Assembly (NCBI RefSeq): GCF_014334095.1
Contig: NZ_CP060495.1
Location: forward strand, 2,914,501-2,978,500
Direction of reading: 5' to 3'
Length of the DNA stretch: 64,000 nt
Origin: Novosphingopyxis iocasae
GTDB taxonomy: Bacteria; Pseudomonadota; Alphaproteobacteria; Sphingomonadales; Sphingomonadaceae
Below the pieces are notes generated by a model. The model was not told the DNA's origin and made no database searches. It saw only the letters and a program-made list of their open reading frames with translations. Below, piece after piece: positions 63,243-64,000 of the stretch. Every line of letters begins with the position of its first letter. Positions within the stretch are counted from its first letter, which is position 1. A program made the translations under genes and the position numbers.

Positions 63243-63445
63243 TGGCAATTCAAGTGCGCCTCGATGATCTTCTGCACGAGCGGCGGATGACGCTGACCGA
63301 ATTGGCTGACCGCGTTGGAATCACGCTTGCTAATCTGTCGATCCTGAAGACGGGCAAGGCCAAAGCTGTGCGTTTTTCAACGCTGGAGGCAATTTGCGAT
63401 GCGTTGGATTGTCAGCCGGGTGATCTTTTGATATATTCGCGCTAA
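63242..63445 (+). CDS. Small XRE-family regulator (YozG-like)
   Basis: Helix-turn-helix protein of 67 residues, almost entirely one DNA-binding domain: VRLDDLLHERRMTLTELADRVGITLANLSILKTGKAKAVRFSTL, ending CDALDCQPGDLLIYSR. Typical YozG-type partner of DUF2975 proteins, expected to repress or activate its own operon through the TATCG repeats upstream. ATG overlaps the stop of the DUF2975 gene by one base. Confidence 0.93.
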   Translation: MAIQVRLDDLLHERRMTLTELADRVGITLANLSILKTGKAKAVRFSTLEAICDALDCQPGDLLIYSR

Positions 63446-63456
63446 GGGAGAATAGC

Positions 63457-63579
63457 ATGCCGAAACTTGGTGTTTTGTTGCTCGCGGGGGCTCTGCTCGG
63501 CCTTGCTGGTTGTGCGGAACAGAGCGAGAGCGGACAGAAGGAGAAGCCGACCTACTCCATCCCCGTGCCACTGGCCTGA
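63457..63579 (+). CDS. Very small lipoprotein (40 residues)
   Basis: Short gene 11 bp after the XRE gene, preceded by AAGGGAG. The product MPKLGVLLLAGALLGLAGC has a textbook signal with lipobox LAGC (Cys19), leaving only a 22-residue mature tail (AEQSESGQKEKPTYSIPVPLA). Entericidin-like in size, but no sequence match is recognised. Part of the DUF2975/XRE operon and followed by a terminator. Confidence 0.82.
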   Translation: MPKLGVLLLAGALLGLAGCAEQSESGQKEKPTYSIPVPLA

Positions 63580-63603
63580 GCGACTTCGCTTTCGCAAGCT
63601 ATT

Positions 63604-63632
63604 AAGGCGGCCCCGCGGGAGCCGCCTTTTTT
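63604..63632 (+). terminator. Terminator of the DUF2975/XRE/lipoprotein operon
   Basis: AAGGCGGC (63604-63611) pairs with GCCGCCTT (63621-63628) around a CCCGCGGGA loop and is followed by six T. It closes the plus-strand operon. Confidence 0.93.
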
Positions 63633-63673
63633 GTGCCCGAAGCCGGGCGCGCCTTGCGGGTCGCGGGCCCAAT

Positions 63674-63710
63674 AAAAAAGGCGGTCTCCACCGGGGAGAC
63701 CGCCCTTTTT
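63674..63710. terminator. Bidirectional terminator downstream of rplL
   Basis: GGCGGTCTCC (63680-63689) pairs with GGAGACCGCC (63695-63704), with A6 on the left and a T run on the right. On the minus strand it would end the rplL transcript before it can reach apt or rpoB. Confidence 0.93.
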
Positions 63711-63745
63711 CGTAATCATGTTCCGGCCCGGGAGGCCGGAGCTAA

Positions 63746-64000
63746 TTACTTCAGCTCGACGGTGCCGCCAGCTGCTTCGATCTTGCTCTTGATCTCTTCG
63801 GCTTCGGCCTTGTTCACGCCTTCCTTGATCGGCTTGGGCGCGCCTTCGACGAGAGCCTTGGCATCGGTGAGGCCCAGGCCGGTGATGGCGCGGACTTCCT
63901 TGATGACCTGGATCTTCTTGCCACCGTCGCCGGTGAGAACCACGTCGAACTCGTCCTTTTCTTCAGCAGCGGCTTCACCGCCACCGGCTGCCGGGGCCGC
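63746..64000 (-). CDS. rplL: 50S ribosomal protein L7/L12, C-terminal part (5' end outside window)
   Basis: C-terminal two thirds of L7/L12; the gene begins beyond the right edge of the window. The visible part starts in the Ala/Gly-rich hinge ([19 protein letters not shown]) and continues with the conserved factor-binding domain: [35 protein letters not shown] and the end [18 protein letters not shown]. The GTG at 63943 is internal, not a start. A bidirectional terminator follows the stop. Confidence 0.97.
   Translation of the reverse strand, partial: AAPAAGGGEAAAEEKDEFDVVLTGDGGKKIQVIKEVRAITGLGLTDAKALVEGAPKPIKEGVNKAEAEEIKSKIEAAGGTVELK

Overview
The window is GC-rich chromosomal DNA from an alphaproteobacterium, most probably a member of the Sphingomonadales. 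The support is the gene content: a plant/alpha-type glutamate-cysteine ligase, DUF1489, a mutY / DUF721 (DciA) / DsbA / smc cluster, an RpoBC pair of alphaproteobacterial size, and a two-AAA-domain CDC48-type ATPase of the kind seen in some sphingomonads. There is no sign of phage, plasmid, insertion sequence or CRISPR, and no tRNA or rRNA gene was recognised. It reads as core chromosome with several unusual local arrangements.

Layout. 0-3 kb: the end of an OmpR-type response regulator and its sensor kinase, a Nudix hydrolase and a 2Fe-2S ferredoxin. 3.1-7.9 kb: a cobalamin riboswitch followed by a coupled btuB-btuF-btuC-btuD vitamin B12 uptake operon. 8-13 kb: thioredoxin reductase, a tiny methionine-rich lipoprotein, and a convergent group with a Tat-exported sulfite-oxidase-family molybdoenzyme, its membrane cytochrome b and a CaCA exchanger that appears to start at CTG. 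13.4-23 kb: MATE exporter, argG, a second CaCA antiporter, DUF3429, an aquaporin-like channel, an ICMT-like membrane methyltransferase, gshA, rsmE and ubiA. 23-33 kb: smc with three tandem DsbA-like thiol proteins and DciA, divergent from mutY, then a serine hydrolase, nudC and a CheY-like regulator. 33-39.5 kb: DUF1489, mgtE, cyclophilin, a LysR regulator facing a probable small RNA, and the CDC48/VAT-like ATPase. 39.5-49.7 kb: MFS transporter, phospholipase D-like enzyme, acyl-CoA dehydrogenase, Sua5, galU, msrA, an M48 peptidase and a polysaccharide deacetylase. 49.7-64 kb: rpoC and rpoB, then about 5.4 kb of unrelated genes before rplL. Those genes include a tightly coupled N-formylglutamate amidohydrolase-like / DUF1704 metallopeptidase / ATP-grasp operon, apt, and a DUF2975-XRE-small lipoprotein operon.

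The most interesting candidates are: (1) the FGase / DUF1704 / ATP-grasp triad, whose enzyme types suggest addition and removal of a terminal residue on a peptide or protein; (2) the methionine-rich lipoprotein beside a sulfite-oxidase-family enzyme plus cytochrome b and TrxB, which recalls periplasmic methionine-based oxidant scavenging; (3) the structured candidate sRNA or attenuator between the LysR gene and the CDC48 gene; (4) the split of rplL from rpoB; and (5) the repeated TATCG elements in front of the DUF2975/XRE operon. All functions are inferred from sequence alone.
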